Below, in pieces: positions 36,115 to 46,140 of a stretch of DNA of 64,000 nucleotides (within the stretch, counting starts at the first letter, position 1; the number at the start of each line of letters is the position of its first letter). This DNA comes from Acinetobacter sp. P8-3-8 (GTDB taxonomy: Bacteria; Pseudomonadota; Gammaproteobacteria; Pseudomonadales; Moraxellaceae), in assembly GCF_000214135.1 (NCBI RefSeq), contig NZ_AFIE01000012.1, forward strand, positions 16,934 through 80,933, given 5' to 3'. A program made the translations under genes and the position numbers. The notes below the pieces were generated by a model that saw only the letters and a list, made by a program, of their open reading frames with translations, was not told where the DNA came from and did not search any database.

Positions 36115-36693
36115 ATGCAATCAGCACCACTATTTCAGGTTGAAAATGGTCAACTTGTTGGCGCAAAACAAGTTCCATCTCCAAATTTTAATCAACGACC
36201 TGAAAATACTGAGATACAACTGATTGTTATTCATAATATTAGCTTACCGCCTTCGCAGTTTGGAGGTGGTTATATTGAACAATTCTTTCAAAATCAATTG
36301 GATTGGTCTAAACATCCTTATTTTCAAACCATTCAAGGGATGCAGGTTTCTGCGCATTTATTGATTTTAAGAACAGGTGAAGTTTTACAGTTCGTTAATT
36401 TTAATGATCGTGCATGGCATGCAGGGCGTTCGAGTTATTTAGGTAAAGTTGAATGTAATGATTATTCAATTGGTATCGAGTTGGAAGGCAGTGATTATAC
36501 TGATTTTGAAAGCATTCAATATCAAACATTGGTCGATGTCGTCGCAAGTTTACAAAAAGCCTATCCTAAAACAGATTCGCATTTAGCAGGGCATTCTGAT
36601 ATTGCACCGGGACGTAAAACCGATCCTGGGCCACATTTTCAATGGCAATATTTTAGAGAATGTCTTGCTGAGAAGAAGTCCAAAGCAAAATAA
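36115..36693 (+). CDS. ampD: 1,6-anhydro-N-acetylmuramyl-L-alanine amidase AmpD
   Basis: Cytoplasmic zinc amidase that removes the stem peptide from anhydro-muropeptides during cell-wall recycling. In many bacteria its loss derepresses AmpC beta-lactamase. The 192 residues show the zinc His in LIVIHNIS (residue 40), WHAGRSSYLG, NDYSIGIELEG and GHSDIAPGRKTDPG, which holds the second His, the catalytic Lys and the Asp ligand. No signal peptide, as expected. It is followed after 79 bp by murJ. Confidence 0.96.
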   Translation: MQSAPLFQVENGQLVGAKQVPSPNFNQRPENTEIQLIVIHNISLPPSQFGGGYIEQFFQNQLDWSKHPYFQTIQGMQVSAHLLILRTGEVLQFVNFNDRAWHAGRSSYLGKVECNDYSIGIELEGSDYTDFESIQYQTLVDVVASLQKAYPKTDSHLAGHSDIAPGRKTDPGPHFQWQYFRECLAEKKSKAK

Positions 36694-36772
36694 AAATTTG
36701 TTTATGATTTAACAACCCAATTTTAAGAATATTTAATTACAATAGCGACTTTATTTTAACTAGGTGAATACG

Positions 36773-38314
36773 ATGGCGCTGTGGCGATCCACCTTTATTG
36801 TTAGTGCAATGACCATGTTGTCACGAGTCTTGGGTTTGGTCCGAGATATGGTGTTGCTCAATGTATTTGGTGCAGGTAAGGATTTCGATACATTTGTTGT
36901 CGCATTTCGTATTCCCAATTTCTTTAGACGGCTGTTTGCTGAAGGGGCTTTTTCTCAGGCCTTTATTCCAGTTTTAACAGAATATAAAACCACCAAGTTA
37001 CATGCAGAAGTACAGATTTTAATTAGTCGGGTCTTTGGTTGTCTGTTAATGGTGATGTCTTTACTGACACTTGTCAGCATGATCATTGCACCTGTGATTT
37101 TGTATGTTTATGCACCTGGGTTTCATGATGATCCCGCAAAGTTCGATCTTGCAGTAGATATGTTTCGCTTAACGATTCCTTATCTGATGTTTATGTCGTT
37201 AACAGCATTTGCCAGCAGTATCTTAAATAGTTATGGTTCGTTTGCATCGCCTGCATTTTCACCTGTTCTGTTAAATATTGCCATGATTGCAGGGGCATGG
37301 TGGCTTTCACCACATCTTGCTCAACCGATTATGGCATTGGGATGGGCAGTTATTGTGGCAGGGGTTCTACAACTGGCGATTCAAATTCCAGAATTGTGGA
37401 AGAGAAAATTACTGATTCCACCTAAAGTTGATTTTAAGCATGAAGGCGTAGATCGTATTCTTAAACTGATGCTACCAGCGCTTTTTGGTGTATCCGTAAC
37501 TCAGATCAATTTATTGCTGAATACCATTTGGGCATCATTCATGCAAGATGGTTCTGTGTCATGGTTATATAGTGCAGAGCGTATGACTGAACTACCATTG
37601 GGATTGATTGGTGTTGCAATTGGTACAGTGATTCTACCGTCATTGTCAATGAGTAAGGCTGAACAAGATCAGGCTAAATTTAGAAAAATGCTGGATTGGG
37701 CGGCACGTGTGATTGTATTGGTTGGTGTGCCAGCAAGTATCGCATTGTTTATGCTGTCTACACCGATTATTCAAGCACTTTTTCAACATGGTGCATTTGA
37801 TGCACGTGATACAGAGATGACGGCATTGGCACTGCAATGTATGAGTGGGGGCGTGCTTGCATTCATGCTGATTAAAGTCTTTGCACCTGGTTTTTATGCG
37901 ATGCAAGATACCAAGACACCTGTACGAGTTGGCTTAATGGCTGTTGCTGCCAATGCCATTCTCAATGTGGTGTTTATTGGATTCTTTAAACTGATCGATT
38001 GGCAGGCTCAGCATATGGCTTTGGCAATTGCATCATCAGGCTCGGCATTGGTCAATGCAGGGATGCTTTATTTCTATTTACATAAGCGTGATATTTTCAA
38101 ATTTGGACCACATTGGAAGAAATTATTTATCCAATTTGTGATTGCCAATCTGGCCATGATCGCAGCACTTTGGTATGCCATGACTTGGTATGATGGTACG
38201 GTTTCACAATGGATTCGTATTGTTGAAGTCGTTGGGCTGTGTGTTGTGGGTATTTTCGCTTATGCGGTTGCTTTGTTTGCTTCAGGATTTAGACCTAGAC
38301 AGTTAAAACATTAA
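36773..38314 (+). CDS. murJ: Lipid II flippase MurJ (MviN)
   Basis: Moves lipid II across the inner membrane for peptidoglycan synthesis. A polytopic protein of 513 residues with about 14 helices and the family's N-terminal SAMTMLSRVLGLVRDMVL and FRIPNFFRRLFAEGAFSQAF signatures. The ATG at 36773 follows AGGTGA at a good distance and is preferred to a GTG at 36764. It marks the left flank of the capsule locus. A terminator follows. Confidence 0.96.
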   Translation: MALWRSTFIVSAMTMLSRVLGLVRDMVLLNVFGAGKDFDTFVVAFRIPNFFRRLFAEGAFSQAFIPVLTEYKTTKLHAEVQILISRVFGCLLMVMSLLTLVSMIIAPVILYVYAPGFHDDPAKFDLAVDMFRLTIPYLMFMSLTAFASSILNSYGSFASPAFSPVLLNIAMIAGAWWLSPHLAQPIMALGWAVIVAGVLQLAIQIPELWKRKLLIPPKVDFKHEGVDRILKLMLPALFGVSVTQINLLLNTIWASFMQDGSVSWLYSAERMTELPLGLIGVAIGTVILPSLSMSKAEQDQAKFRKMLDWAARVIVLVGVPASIALFMLSTPIIQALFQHGAFDARDTEMTALALQCMSGGVLAFMLIKVFAPGFYAMQDTKTPVRVGLMAVAANAILNVVFIGFFKLIDWQAQHMALAIASSGSALVNAGMLYFYLHKRDIFKFGPHWKKLFIQFVIANLAMIAALWYAMTWYDGTVSQWIRIVEVVGLCVVGIFAYAVALFASGFRPRQLKH

Positions 38315-38335
38315 AAAATTCCAGTTTCAATGTAA

Positions 38336-38364
38336 AAAACATCGCCCAATGGCGATGTTTTTTT
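38336..38364 (+). terminator. Terminator of murJ
   Basis: AAAACATCGCC (38336-38346) pairs with GGCGATGTTTT (38351-38361) around CAAT and continues into T residues. It may also serve the convergent FKBP gene. Confidence 0.88.
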
Positions 38365-38381
38365 ATGGTGCTTCATTTACT

Positions 38382-39071
38382 TTATGGGAGAACTTTTAAC
38401 AGTTCAACATCAAAAATCAATGTGCTGTTTGGTGCAATAGCATCACCTGCGCCAATTTCACCATAAGCCAACTTTGCAGGAATAAAGAAGCGGTATTTAG
38501 CACCTTCTTTCATGAGCTGTAGACCTTCAGTCCACCCTTGAATGACTTGGCTTACTTGGAACTCAACAGGTTCATTACGTGCAATTGAGCTGTCAAAAAC
38601 TGTACCGTCAATTAAACGCCCTTCGTAATTCACGGATACCTTAGATTTAGCAGAAGGTGATTTACCTGTACCTTGCTGAAGAACCGTGTATTGCAAGCCA
38701 CTCGGGCGAGTGATAACACCTGATTTTTTAGCATTTTCAGCAAGAAAAACTGCGCCCAATTGAGCATTTTCATCTGCGGACTTTTTAAACTCCAGCATTT
38801 GCTTGGCTTCACTTTGCTGTTTATATTGCGCCAAAGCTTTTGCCATTTCTTCATCTGTTAATGTGGCTTTTTGCCCAGAAAAACCTTCTTTAATGCCTTG
38901 TATAAATGCATTTAAATTGATGTCTTTTAAGGTTTCAGCATTGGTACGCCCCATAACATAACCATAGCTATAACCAAGCTGATCTTGTTGAGAGCTTTTA
39001 TTGTTAATCGGTGCTGCAAAACTAGCAACACTGAGCATACTAATACAAATGGTAACGAGGCTTTTTTTCAT
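38382..39071 (-). CDS. FKBP-type peptidyl-prolyl isomerase, periplasmic (copy 1)
   Basis: A 229-residue folding catalyst with a signal peptide (cleavage after SFA), an N-terminal dimerisation domain of the FkpA/Mip type, and a C-terminal FKBP domain (VSVNYEGRLIDGTVFDSS, then VIQGWTEGLQLMKEGAKYRF). Active-site aromatics and the Asp of FDSS are present. It lies 45 bp downstream of a second, clearly paralogous FKBP gene in the same direction, with a terminator between them. Confidence 0.92.
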   Translation of the reverse strand: MKKSLVTICISMLSVASFAAPINNKSSQQDQLGYSYGYVMGRTNAETLKDINLNAFIQGIKEGFSGQKATLTDEEMAKALAQYKQQSEAKQMLEFKKSADENAQLGAVFLAENAKKSGVITRPSGLQYTVLQQGTGKSPSAKSKVSVNYEGRLIDGTVFDSSIARNEPVEFQVSQVIQGWTEGLQLMKEGAKYRFFIPAKLAYGEIGAGDAIAPNSTLIFDVELLKVLP

Positions 39072-39082
39072 AATTTATATCC

Positions 39083-39111
39083 AAAAAAGGAGAGCGTAGC
39101 TCTCCTTTTTT
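39083..39111 (-). terminator. Terminator between the two FKBP genes
   Basis: A perfect stem AAAAAAGGAGAGC-GTA-GCTCTCCTTTTTT (39083-39111), symmetrical and U-tailed in both directions. It ends the upstream fkpA-like transcript and should reduce read-through into the second copy. Confidence 0.88.
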
Positions 39112-39116
39112 AACAA

Positions 39117-39824
39117 TTATTTCACTTTAAGAAGTTCAACATCGAAAATTAATGTGCTATTTGGTGGAATTGTTCCAGGAACACCTTGTTCACCATAAGC
39201 TAATTTTGCAGGAATATAGAAAGTCGCTTTACCACCTTCTTTCATGAGTTGTAAGCCTTCAGTCCAACCGGGAATCACTTGGTTTACAGGGAATTCGACA
39301 GGCTGTCCACGATCATATGAGCTATCAAAGACTTTACCATCGAGCAACTGTCCTTTGTAGTGCACAGTAACTTGTGAATTTGCTGTAGGTTGCTTACCTG
39401 TACCTTCTTGAGTGATTTTATATTGAAGACCAGATGCTGTAGTAATCACACCAGCTTTCTTCGCATTTTCAGCCAAGAAAGAATCATTTGAAGATGCTGC
39501 TTCTTTGGCTTGCTCTAGATGCTTCGTTTGCATTTCTTTTTGGAATTCAACATAAGCTGCTTGTAATTCTGCATCTGTATAAATACGTTCTTTTTTAGCG
39601 TGACCGTCACGAACACCTTTGATGAATGTATTTACATCGACTTCAGGTGGAGTTTGACTCGCAACTTCATAACCGAGTGCATAACTGATTTTTTCGACAG
39701 GTTTTGCATCTTTTGACATTGAACTACTGTTTACATCGGCTGGATGTTGAGAAGCATAATAAACAGGTACAAGCGCAGCACCACCTAAAATTACAGCAAC
39801 TGCGATGGGTAAGGCTTTACTCAT
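39117..39824 (-). CDS. fkpA: FKBP-type peptidyl-prolyl isomerase FkpA-like (copy 2)
   Basis: A 235-residue isomerase with an N-terminal hydrophobic signal or anchor (LPIAVAVILGGAALVPVYYA), a dimerisation domain and a C-terminal FKBP domain (VTVHYKGQLLDGKVFDSSYD, VIPGWTEGLQLMKEGGKATF). It is the gene normally drawn as fkpA at the left border of Acinetobacter capsule loci. The ATG at 39824 is chosen over a TTG at 39836. It shares most of its FKBP domain with the gene at 38382-39071. Confidence 0.92.
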   Translation of the reverse strand: MSKALPIAVAVILGGAALVPVYYASQHPADVNSSSMSKDAKPVEKISYALGYEVASQTPPEVDVNTFIKGVRDGHAKKERIYTDAELQAAYVEFQKEMQTKHLEQAKEAASSNDSFLAENAKKAGVITTASGLQYKITQEGTGKQPTANSQVTVHYKGQLLDGKVFDSSYDRGQPVEFPVNQVIPGWTEGLQLMKEGGKATFYIPAKLAYGEQGVPGTIPPNSTLIFDVELLKVK

Positions 39825-39962
39825 AAAAATTCCCAAATTTTAATCTTTTAAGAGGCTAATTTGACCATTAGCATAAACCAAACAAGCATATAACGTCTTC
39901 ATCATAAACGATATAGTTATCTGATGTTGACAACTAAAAATATACAGAGATCTACATATAAA

Positions 39963-39986
39963 AAAGCCAGATTAAAATCTGGCTTT
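39963..39986 (-). terminator. Terminator-like hairpin after wzc
   Basis: AAAGCCAGAT-TAAA-ATCTGGCTTT (39963-39986), 15 bp past the wzc stop codon. The minus strand continues into TT. Confidence 0.75.
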
Positions 39987-40000
39987 CTCTTTCACAGCAA

Positions 40001-42196
40001 TTAATCATCTTTAGATGAGGTATATGCATAAGCATAGTTATAACCGTAGTTACCACCTGCCGTTGCTTGAATGTCATTGAGAATAATACCGTTAACTTTG
40101 GTACCTGCTTGTTCAAAACGACTAACAGTGAGTTCTAATTCCTTCATCTGTGTTTTAGCATAACGTGCAACAACAAGATTTACACCAACAAACTGAGAAA
40201 TAATGATGCCATCGGTTACTGCTAAGATTGGCGGTGTATCTAAAATAATATGGTCATATTGTTGCGAAAGCTGCTCAAGTAATTCACTAAAACGTTGAGA
40301 ACTTAACATTTCAGAAGCATTGCCTTGGTTTTTACCACGTGCAAAGAAGTCTAGGTTTGCAACAGTATCTGATTTCACAATACATTGTTCCAAACTACTT
40401 TGGTTACTCAAATATTCTGTTAAACCTGGTGAAGCTTCACGATCAAAATATTTATGTAAATAACCACGACGTAAATCAGCATCAATCAATAATACCTTTT
40501 TGTTGCTTTGTGCAAAAATAGCAGCAAGGTTGGTCGAAATAAATGATTTACCAATTTCAGGTGCAGGGCCTGAAACCGCAATAATATTGTTTTTCGCATT
40601 TGCGAGAGCAAAATGAATGGTGGTACGAATACTACGCAAACTTTCAATGGCAATATCTTCACTGTTCTTAACAGCAAGAATAGGGATTGATTTTTTCTTT
40701 TTCAGTAATTGAACACGACTTTCCTGAATTGGCGAACGCGGTACAGTTGCATATACAGGGAGGTCCAATTCATTTTCAATACGGCTGGAATCTTTAATGC
40801 CTGAAGCAAGCATATTACGAAGCAATGCAATCATGATGCCAATAAAACCACCGATAAAGATTGAAAGAATTAACACAATCAATTTCTTTGGTTTAATTGG
40901 TTCAACTGGTTCAACTGCAGTATCGATAATGCGGACATTACCAATTTCACCCGCTTTGACAATTTTGAGTTGTTGGTAGCTATTTAACAACGAAGTATAA
41001 AGTTCGGTATTGACCTTCACATCACGATACAGTTGTAAATATAAACGCTGTGTTTCAGGTAGACGTTTAATTGCTTGATTAAGCTCAGTTGACTTTTTAT
41101 CAATCGCAGCAAGTTGTGCATTGATTTCAGTCATAAGTGGATGATCAGGTGTATATTTTGCAGAGTATTCAGCTTGTTTTTGCTTTAACTCAATACGCAT
41201 TTTTTCCAATTCAACATTTTGCTTTAACATGAGCTCAGATTCTTGAGTCACATCAACCGTGTTGTACTGCTCACGGAATTTATTAAACTTAATTTCAGAT
41301 TCTTCGAGCTGCTTCTTTAATTCAGGCAATTGTTGATCAAGGAAATTTAATGTTTGTTTAGATTCTAAAGTCTTACGTTCAATATTTTGTGCATGATATA
41401 CAGCTAAAATATGATTAAGAACTTGAGTAATATGTTCTTTATCTGTGCCACTGTAATTTAAGCCAATAACTCCTGTCATTTTTCCTTTTTCAACAACAGA
41501 GTAAGTCTCTTGAAGTACTTTTATTGCGGAAGGAAGTGATAACTTGGTAATCGTAAAATCTTGTTGGAATGGGCTTCGGCTTTCAATGTTGACAGACCAA
41601 AGACCTTTATTATCTTGAGTTTGATTAAGCTGATTTAAGCGACCTTTAAAAACAACTTGATCTTTATAGCTTAGACTGTATTGATTCTTATCTAAAAAGC
41701 TTAAAATTAAATCTTTATCATTGTAATATGAAGGAATTTCAAATTTTTTGATTGAAAACTCAGCATTTTTTTTCTGAAAACTTACGCTACTGCTCGTGTA
41801 TAGCAGCTTAGTTTTGTCTTGTGAAATTAAGCGATGAAGCAAATTATCTTGATTATCTTCAATTTGGATGTTTAAGTTTAAATTCTTAATGACTTCGCCA
41901 AGTACGAGTCTTGAATTTAAAATTTCAATTTCGGCATCTGCTGGAGATTTTGCCCCTAAACCACCAGAAATATCTTTTAATTCACCCATTAAAGCGGCAG
42001 AAGCTGCACTTTTCCCATCTTCAACTTGCACCATGGCATCGGTTGAATAGACTGGAGAGGAGATACGTAAATACAATAAAGCACAAATCAAACTTAAAAT
42101 GACACACAGAGCAATCACTTTCCATTGTGCAATTAAAGAGAAGAATAACTCTTTTAGATCAATAGTATCATCATTAGTTTTTGAATTTTGGTTCAT
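40001..42196 (-). CDS. wzc: Capsule tyrosine autokinase / chain-length regulator Wzc
   Basis: An inner-membrane BY-kinase controlling capsule polymerisation and export, 731 residues. It has an N-terminal Wzz domain between two membrane helices (about 30 and 440) with coiled coil. The C-terminal kinase has Walker A SGPAPEIGKS near residue 545, Walker A' VLLIDADLRRG and Walker B HIILDTPP. The tail carries the Tyr cluster YGYNYAYAYTSS, the autophosphorylation sites. Third gene of the minus-strand wza-wzb-wzc operon. Wzb is its cognate phosphatase. Confidence 0.96.
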   Translation of the reverse strand: MNQNSKTNDDTIDLKELFFSLIAQWKVIALCVILSLICALLYLRISSPVYSTDAMVQVEDGKSAASAALMGELKDISGGLGAKSPADAEIEILNSRLVLGEVIKNLNLNIQIEDNQDNLLHRLISQDKTKLLYTSSSVSFQKKNAEFSIKKFEIPSYYNDKDLILSFLDKNQYSLSYKDQVVFKGRLNQLNQTQDNKGLWSVNIESRSPFQQDFTITKLSLPSAIKVLQETYSVVEKGKMTGVIGLNYSGTDKEHITQVLNHILAVYHAQNIERKTLESKQTLNFLDQQLPELKKQLEESEIKFNKFREQYNTVDVTQESELMLKQNVELEKMRIELKQKQAEYSAKYTPDHPLMTEINAQLAAIDKKSTELNQAIKRLPETQRLYLQLYRDVKVNTELYTSLLNSYQQLKIVKAGEIGNVRIIDTAVEPVEPIKPKKLIVLILSIFIGGFIGIMIALLRNMLASGIKDSSRIENELDLPVYATVPRSPIQESRVQLLKKKKSIPILAVKNSEDIAIESLRSIRTTIHFALANAKNNIIAVSGPAPEIGKSFISTNLAAIFAQSNKKVLLIDADLRRGYLHKYFDREASPGLTEYLSNQSSLEQCIVKSDTVANLDFFARGKNQGNASEMLSSQRFSELLEQLSQQYDHIILDTPPILAVTDGIIISQFVGVNLVVARYAKTQMKELELTVSRFEQAGTKVNGIILNDIQATAGGNYGYNYAYAYTSSKDD

Positions 42197-42217
42197 AAGT
42201 TAACAACTAATTAAAAT

Positions 42218-42646
42218 TTAAAGATGTGATTGCCAGTCAGCAACATAAGTTTGGATATTTTTACATGTTTCATCAAAAAAAGCTTGATCATGTTTATAAG
42301 GATCTGGAACATTTAAGTTTTGCCAATGTCCTAACATAAACACTTTACCTTTAGCAAAAGGCCATTTTTGTTCAATATGCTGTGATTGGTTTTTACTCAT
42401 CACTAAAATCAGATCGGCTTTTTTAATCAACTCAGCATTGATCTGTCGTGCAATATGACTACGCATGTCGATATTTAAAGCATCCATACATGCAACGGCT
42501 TTATCATCCGCCGAATGTCCGACCATCGCTGAAAGACCAGCAGACTCAATACTGAGATGAGGGAACTGATCTTTAAGAAAAAACTCCGCCATTGGACTTC
42601 GGCAAATATTTCCTACACAGACCACCAATATATTCTTGATCTGCAT
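42218..42646 (-). CDS. wzb: Low-molecular-weight protein tyrosine phosphatase Wzb
   Basis: Dephosphorylates Wzc to cycle capsule assembly. The 142 residues have the P-loop VCVGNICRSPMAE with nucleophile Cys10 and Arg16 (CX5R), and the C-terminal general-acid loop VPDPYKHD. One base separates it from the wza stop codon, and AGGT within the end of wza serves as ribosome site. Second gene of the operon. Confidence 0.96.
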   Translation of the reverse strand: MQIKNILVVCVGNICRSPMAEFFLKDQFPHLSIESAGLSAMVGHSADDKAVACMDALNIDMRSHIARQINAELIKKADLILVMSKNQSQHIEQKWPFAKGKVFMLGHWQNLNVPDPYKHDQAFFDETCKNIQTYVADWQSHL

Positions 42647-42647
42647 G

Positions 42648-43748
42648 TTATTTACCTAGCTGATCAAATGAATAAAGCGCGCTTGAGAATGGAACAATCT
42701 GATTCATGATACGTTGCCAACGGGTTAAACCTGTTGCATCAATATAAACAATGTCATTCTTTTTCATTGCAAACTGATTCGCCAGTGCTAAGTTACCCAA
42801 ACTACTTAAATTTAAATGATAAATCGTTGATTGTTTAGTACTTAAATCAGTACGCATCACATAAATTCGTGCAGCACTTGCAGAATATGGGCTAATGCCT
42901 TCACTTTCACCCAGTACATCACTGAGAGTCATGCCTTGATCACGTAAAGCAAGTGCTTGGCTTTTATTAGACTCACCCATCACGTAAAGTTTTTGATCTT
43001 GTTTTGTATTGACATAAATCGTGTCATTTGGCTGGATGAGTAGGTTATGTAAAGATAAACCTTGTTTTTCCAGTTGAATGGTATTCAAATTAAATGTTTG
43101 ACCATTACGAATCAGTTGAATATTGGTCGTATCGCCTGTTTTCGTATCAATACCACCCGCTTGACCTAGGGCTGTATAAATACTAATTGGCTGGTCATTT
43201 AGAGTATATTGTCCACTTCGTACAACTTGTCCATTCACAAAGTAGCGACGTCCTTCATAGGACAACACGCGTACCACGACATCTGGATGTTTTAAGTATT
43301 TCGCAAATTGGTTATGTAAGAAACGGTTGGTTTCTGCAAGGGTTTTGCCAGCAATAGGAACTGAACCGACTAATGGAAGTTGTACATTACCATTCGGATC
43401 AATTGGATACCCAATCGCTTTAACATTGTTTACATCCTGAATAGGAGGCGTAATTTCAGGATAAGCCCAAAGCTGGATCGAAAGGATATCCCCTGGACTT
43501 AAACGATAAATATTTTGTTGGTTACGAAATAGCGAAATTACATGATTTGAGTTTTCTTGATTTGTGAGGTTCAGATTTGGAATATTATTCTGATTGAGTT
43601 GGACGACAGAAAGCTCAGCGCCCTGATCTGTTTTATATTGACCTTGCTCAGGTAAATCATAGGTTTGAAGTCCAGAGGTGATTGCACAACCAGAAAATGA
43701 AACAGAAATTGCTAAAATCGTAAAAAGTGATGTGCCTGCATACTTCAC
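42648..43748 (-). CDS. wza: Outer-membrane polysaccharide export lipoprotein Wza
   Basis: Forms the octameric outer-membrane channel for capsule. The precursor of about 366 residues has a lipoprotein signal with lipobox FSGC. The polysaccharide-export domain reads YRLSPGDILSIQLWAYPEIT, followed by SLBB-type repeats (FVNGQVVRSGQYTL, LYVMGESNKSQALAL) and a C-terminal membrane-crossing helix region. A GTG at 43748 has AAGGG eight bases upstream and is preferred; a TTG at 43754 is in frame but too close to that site. Confidence 0.95.
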   Translation of the reverse strand: MKYAGTSLFTILAISVSFSGCAITSGLQTYDLPEQGQYKTDQGAELSVVQLNQNNIPNLNLTNQENSNHVISLFRNQQNIYRLSPGDILSIQLWAYPEITPPIQDVNNVKAIGYPIDPNGNVQLPLVGSVPIAGKTLAETNRFLHNQFAKYLKHPDVVVRVLSYEGRRYFVNGQVVRSGQYTLNDQPISIYTALGQAGGIDTKTGDTTNIQLIRNGQTFNLNTIQLEKQGLSLHNLLIQPNDTIYVNTKQDQKLYVMGESNKSQALALRDQGMTLSDVLGESEGISPYSASAARIYVMRTDLSTKQSTIYHLNLSSLGNLALANQFAMKKNDIVYIDATGLTRWQRIMNQIVPFSSALYSFDQLGK

Positions 43749-44024
43749 ATTCAAAACCCTTATTTTATATTGCGTTGCTACTTAGAATTCAATCTTGAAA
43801 CTGAATTGTATGCTAAAAAAAAGCAGTTGGGTATCTTATTGTTGAGAGAGTATTGTATTAAAAACGAAAAAGTAAGGTCTTTATTGTTATTCTTAATCAC
43901 TTTGTAAAGTTATCAAACTAAGATAAAAATTAGAAAATCAGATTGTATATACATAACATTACCAAGATAAACGATTCGTATCGCTAAAAATTGGTTTATC
44001 ATATGAATTATTGTGCATTCTGAG

Positions 44025-44030
44025 TATAAT
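44025..44030 (+). promoter_or_regulatory. Possible -10 of the capsule biosynthesis operon promoter
   Basis: TATAAT (44025-44030) lies in the 401-bp gap between the divergent wza and rmlB genes, about 120 bp before rmlB. No convincing -35 precedes it. I see no JUMPstart or ops-like element. The remainder of the gap (43749-44149) holds no recognisable gene. Confidence 0.35.
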
Positions 44031-44149
44031 GCTTCAGGGTTAAAATAGGGCGAGTTTCTTGTGAAAATATAGTTTTATATTAACCTATTGATCAGTTTGG
44101 GAAGCTTTGAAACATATATTTTATTAAAAAATGATTCATAGGATACTAT

Positions 44150-45220
44150 ATGAGAGTTTTGGTTACTGGTGGTGCAGGCTTTATTGGATCAGCAGTTGTA
44201 AGACATATTATAAAAAATACTCAAGATGAAGTATTGAATATTGATAAATTAACATATGCAGGTAATTTAGAGTCTTTGATTGAAGTTGATCAAAATCCAA
44301 GATACCAGTTTGAACAAATTGATATTTGTGATTCAGAGGCGTTAACTAAAGCATTTAATCAATTTAAACCAAATTTGGTGATGCATCTTGCAGCCGAGTC
44401 GCATGTGGATCGATCAATTGATGGTCCAGCAGAATTCATCTCTACTAATATCGTTGGTACATATACCTTATTAGAAGTTGCTCGAAAATATTGGATAAAT
44501 TTAACAGAACAAGAACAATCTACTTTTAAGTTTCATCATATTTCAACAGATGAAGTTTATGGCGATTTGGAAGGTACAACGGATTTATTTACTGAAACGA
44601 CGTCTTATGCACCGAGTTCACCTTATTCAGCAAGTAAAGCAAGTTCAGATCATTTGGTTAGAGCTTGGCAAAGAACATATGGGTTACCGACAATCGTGAC
44701 CAACTGCTCGAATAATTATGGTCCTTATCATTTTCCTGAAAAATTAATTCCTTTAGTGATTTTGAATGCACTTGATGGCAAACCCTTACCAATCTACGGG
44801 AAGGGTGACCAAATCCGAGATTGGTTATTTGTCGAAGATCACGCACGTGCCTTATATAAAGTAGTCACTGAGGGTGAGGTAAGTGAAACCTACAATATAG
44901 GTGGTCATAATGAAAAACAAAATATTGAAGTCGTTAAAACGATTTGTAAAATTTTAGATGAATTAAGACCTCAAGATAATCAACAATCTTATGAAACTTT
45001 GATTACTTTTGTTAAAGACCGTCCTGGGCATGATCTACGTTATGCGATAGATGCAAGTAAAATAGGTCGGGAACTTGGGTGGGAACCAGAAGAAACGTTT
45101 GAAACTGGGATTCGTAAAACTGTTGAATGGTATTTATATAACCAAGAATGGGTGACCAATATTCAAAGTGGTGAATACCAAAATTGGATTCAGCAACAAT
45201 ATCAAGCTAAAAAAGCCTAA
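44150..45220 (+). CDS. rmlB: dTDP-glucose 4,6-dehydratase
   Basis: Second step of dTDP-L-rhamnose synthesis. A 356-residue extended SDR with [14 protein letters not shown] at the N-terminus, the RmlB motif [26 protein letters not shown] and the catalytic [14 protein letters not shown] precedes the ATG. It is the first gene of the plus-strand capsule operon, followed by rmlD, rmlA and rmlC. Confidence 0.97.
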   Translation: MRVLVTGGAGFIGSAVVRHIIKNTQDEVLNIDKLTYAGNLESLIEVDQNPRYQFEQIDICDSEALTKAFNQFKPNLVMHLAAESHVDRSIDGPAEFISTNIVGTYTLLEVARKYWINLTEQEQSTFKFHHISTDEVYGDLEGTTDLFTETTSYAPSSPYSASKASSDHLVRAWQRTYGLPTIVTNCSNNYGPYHFPEKLIPLVILNALDGKPLPIYGKGDQIRDWLFVEDHARALYKVVTEGEVSETYNIGGHNEKQNIEVVKTICKILDELRPQDNQQSYETLITFVKDRPGHDLRYAIDASKIGRELGWEPEETFETGIRKTVEWYLYNQEWVTNIQSGEYQNWIQQQYQAKKA

Positions 45221-45234
45221 TTTTGAGTAAATCG

Positions 45235-46140
45235 ATGAAGATTCTTTTATTGGGTAAAAATGGGCAGGTTGGTTGGGAATTGCAACGTGCTTTGCAGCCC
45301 TTAGGTTCAATAGTTAGCCTTGATCGCTCGATAGATGTTAGTGGTTTGTGTGGAGATATCACAAACTTTGAGGCAATATCTCATGCGATTGAGCAAACTC
45401 AACCTAGTGTTATCGTTAACGCTACAGCCTATACAGCAGTAGATAAGGCTGAAAGTGAAATTGAACAAGCGGATTTGATTAATCACTTGGCTGTAAAACA
45501 CCTTGCAGAAATTTGCGCACAAAAAAATATTTTGTTCATCCACTATTCTACAGACTATGTTTTTGATGGGGCAGGTAGTGTTGCCTGGTCTGAAGAAGAT
45601 ATTTGTAATCCCGTAAATTTATATGGGAAATCGAAACATGATGGCGAAATTGCCTTAGAGCAAAGCGGGTGTAAATTCTTTAATTTTAGAACCAGTTGGG
45701 TTTATGGTTTACATGGAAATAACTTTATAAAAACCATGCTAAAACTGGCAATGATTAAAGAAGAATTGGGAATTATTGACGATCAAATTGGTGCCCCGAC
45801 TGGAGCACCGTTAATTGCGGATGTAACGGCACAAGTCATTCGTTTTTGGGATTTGAATACAGTTTCTAAAGAAAATTTATATGGGCATTATCATCTAGCA
45901 GCTGCTGGGGAGTGCTCATGGTATGATTATGCACAATTTATTTTTTCTCAAGCACGTGGTCATGGGAGGGATTTTGTTTTGAATAAGGTTAGCCCAATAG
46001 AAACATCTGCTTACCCAACACCAGCAAAAAGACCGTTAAATTCACGGTTAAATACACTAAAGTTACAACAAAATTTTAAGTTGCATCTTCCGAATTGGGA
46101 GCTTGGTGTGGCACAAGTTATTAAGGAACTTTATCAATGA
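45235..46140 (+). CDS. rmlD: dTDP-4-dehydrorhamnose reductase
   Basis: Last step of dTDP-L-rhamnose synthesis. About 301 residues with the NADPH motif [22 protein letters not shown] and catalytic YGKSK. The ATG at 45235 gives the canonical [13 protein letters not shown] start; a TTG at 45223 is also in frame. It overlaps rmlA by four bases (ATGA). Confidence 0.95.
   Translation: MKILLLGKNGQVGWELQRALQPLGSIVSLDRSIDVSGLCGDITNFEAISHAIEQTQPSVIVNATAYTAVDKAESEIEQADLINHLAVKHLAEICAQKNILFIHYSTDYVFDGAGSVAWSEEDICNPVNLYGKSKHDGEIALEQSGCKFFNFRTSWVYGLHGNNFIKTMLKLAMIKEELGIIDDQIGAPTGAPLIADVTAQVIRFWDLNTVSKENLYGHYHLAAAGECSWYDYAQFIFSQARGHGRDFVLNKVSPIETSAYPTPAKRPLNSRLNTLKLQQNFKLHLPNWELGVAQVIKELYQ

Noticed and set aside
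43749-44149. Search for JUMPstart/ops antitermination element before the capsule operon
   Set aside because: No GGCGGTAG-like sequence was found; only a TATAAT without a good -35.
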